NCBI RefSeq assembly: GCF_027706725.1
Contig: NZ_JAQFWQ010000019.1
Span: forward strand, 1-64,000
Reading direction: 5' to 3'
Source: Nocardiopsis endophytica
GTDB taxonomy: Bacteria; Actinomycetota; Actinomycetes; Streptosporangiales; Streptosporangiaceae
DNA length: 64,000 nt
Both the position numbers and the translations under genes were made by a program. The notes beneath the pieces are model-generated. The model worked only from the letters and a program-made list of their open reading frames with translations. It had not been told where the DNA came from and did not search any database. Of this stretch, positions 63,096-64,000 are shown piece after piece (position 1 is the stretch's first letter; each line of letters starts with the position of its first letter).

Positions 63096-63989
63096 ATGGG
63101 CGCAAGCGACGACACGCGGGACCGCCCGGCCCGGCTCGCCGTCGGCGTCATCGGCCCCGGGCGGGTCGGATCGGCGGTGGGCGCGGCCCTGGAGCGCGCC
63201 GGGCACCGGGTCGTGGCGGCCACCGCCGTCTCCGAGGCCTCCCGCGCGCGGGTGGAGCGGCGGCTCCCCGGCGCGGAGGTGATGGAGCCGGCCGAGGTGG
63301 TCGCCGCCAGTGAGCTGGTGCTGCTGACCGTCCCCGACGACGCGCTCGGCCCCCTGGCCGGCGGCCTGGCCGAGACCGGCGCCCCGCTGGAGGGGCGGCT
63401 GCTGGCGCACACCAGCGGCAGCCACGGCCACGGCGTGCTGGCCCCCGCCACCGCCGCGGGCGCCCTGCCCCTGGCGCTGCACCCGGTGATGACCTTCACC
63501 GGCCGCCCGGAGGACCTGGACCGCCTGGCGAGCTGCAGCTTCGGGGTCACCGCCCCCGAGCCGCTGCGCCCCATCGCCGAGGCCCTGGTGGTGGAGATGG
63601 GCGCCGAACCCGTCTGGATCGACGAGGACCGCCGCGCCCTCTACCACGCCGCCCTCGCCGGAGGAGCGAACCACCTGGTCACGCTGGTCGCCGAGAGCCG
63701 GGAGCAGCTGCGCGCCGCCGGGGTGCCCGACCCCGGCCGGATGCTCGGCCCGCTGCTGGGCGCCGCCCTGGACAACGCCCTCAGGCTGGGCATCGACGGC
63801 CTCAGCGGCCCGGTGCTGCGCGGCGACGCCCGCACCGTCCAGGGCCACCTGGCCGAGCTGCGCGCGCACGCCCCCGAGAGCGTCTCCGCCTATGTCGCCC
63901 TCGCCCGGCTCACCGCCGACCGCGCCCTGGAGGCGGGCCTGCTCAAGCCGCACGACGCCGAACGCCTGCTGGACGTCCTCCAGGCGTGA
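63096..63989 (+). CDS. DUF2520/Rossmann oxidoreductase-like protein
   Basis: A 297-residue protein. The N-terminal NAD(P)-binding domain (VGVIGPGRVGSAVGAALERA) and the C-terminal DUF2520 helical domain (YHAALAGGANHLVTLVAESR) match the family often found just before panC (pantothenate synthetase) in actinomycetes. The substrate is unknown. ATG 63096 follows GTGAGGA; GTG 63084 is an alternative. The gene is complete and ends 11 bases before the window end. Confidence 0.85.
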   Translation: MGASDDTRDRPARLAVGVIGPGRVGSAVGAALERAGHRVVAATAVSEASRARVERRLPGAEVMEPAEVVAASELVLLTVPDDALGPLAGGLAETGAPLEGRLLAHTSGSHGHGVLAPATAAGALPLALHPVMTFTGRPEDLDRLASCSFGVTAPEPLRPIAEALVVEMGAEPVWIDEDRRALYHAALAGGANHLVTLVAESREQLRAAGVPDPGRMLGPLLGAALDNALRLGIDGLSGPVLRGDARTVQGHLAELRAHAPESVSAYVALARLTADRALEAGLLKPHDAERLLDVLQA

Positions 63990-64000
63990 GGACCGCCCCC

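Overview
The window is a very high-GC actinobacterial chromosome segment. Its gene set (GlnR, Rex-hem operon, MshA, CarD, bS22, MurT/GatD, a chaplin-like peptide, BlaI/M56 and XRE/DUF397 pairs) fits a filamentous, spore-forming actinomycete. A member of the Nocardiopsaceae or a near relative is my best inference, but it is not proven. Many genes have a TANNNT -10 box only 6-9 bases before the start codon, which suggests leaderless transcription.

Layout. 1-4.1 kb: a small membrane protein, a PT-repeat surface protein, GlnR, a MoaD/ThiS-like protein and a glutaredoxin-like protein. 4.1-13.6 kb: Rex with its operator, then hemA-hemC-hemD-hemB (tetrapyrrole synthesis by the C5 route), a PrimPol-like protein, an RraA-like protein, hemL and a histidine phosphatase. 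13.7-21.2 kb: bS22, an SDR protein, a HAD phosphatase, a membrane/ABM fusion, an LmeA-like protein, a thioredoxin-like protein, then a sulfurtransferase-SseC pair preceded by a cysteine-containing leader peptide, and an EamA transporter. 21.2-31 kb: a large membrane protein, MurT-GatD, two GIDE-type membrane proteins, YgfZ, a Fur-family regulator, a structured RNA, nitrobindin, DsrE and GpmA. 31-42.7 kb: YbjN, MshA, an esterase, BlaI-M56, an 816-residue membrane hydrolase, two tandem zinc peptidases, DUF2207 and Dtd. 42.8-51.4 kb: a PhoP/RegX3-SenX3 two-component pair facing phoU, carD-ispF, a membrane protein, cysS, rlmB and tRNA-Thr(UGU). 51.4-55.6 kb: a 4.2-kb integrative element in tRNA-Thr, bounded by a 48-bp direct repeat, with integrase, XRE-DUF397, a CYTH protein and small unknown genes. 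56.2-59.8 kb: a compact putative RiPP locus. 59.9-64 kb: two bacterial PH-domain membrane proteins, a chaplin-like peptide and a DUF2520 protein.

The most interesting locus lies just beyond the integrative element. A divergent SAM methyltransferase, a 36-residue peptide with an ideal ribosome-binding site, a standalone YcaO protein starting 11 bases after that peptide, and a close relative of the thiostrepton-resistance 23S rRNA methyltransferase (Tsr/NshR type, same length, key SPOUT residues present) sit together. The arrangement suggests a minimal ribosomally made peptide with its own ribosome protection. It contains none of the dehydratases or cyclases of known thiopeptide clusters.

The intergenic space carries two families of palindromic repeats whose arms share a TGATCTCG/CGAGATCA end. 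They mostly sit at gene 3' ends and could act as two-way terminators or be REP/MITE-like elements.
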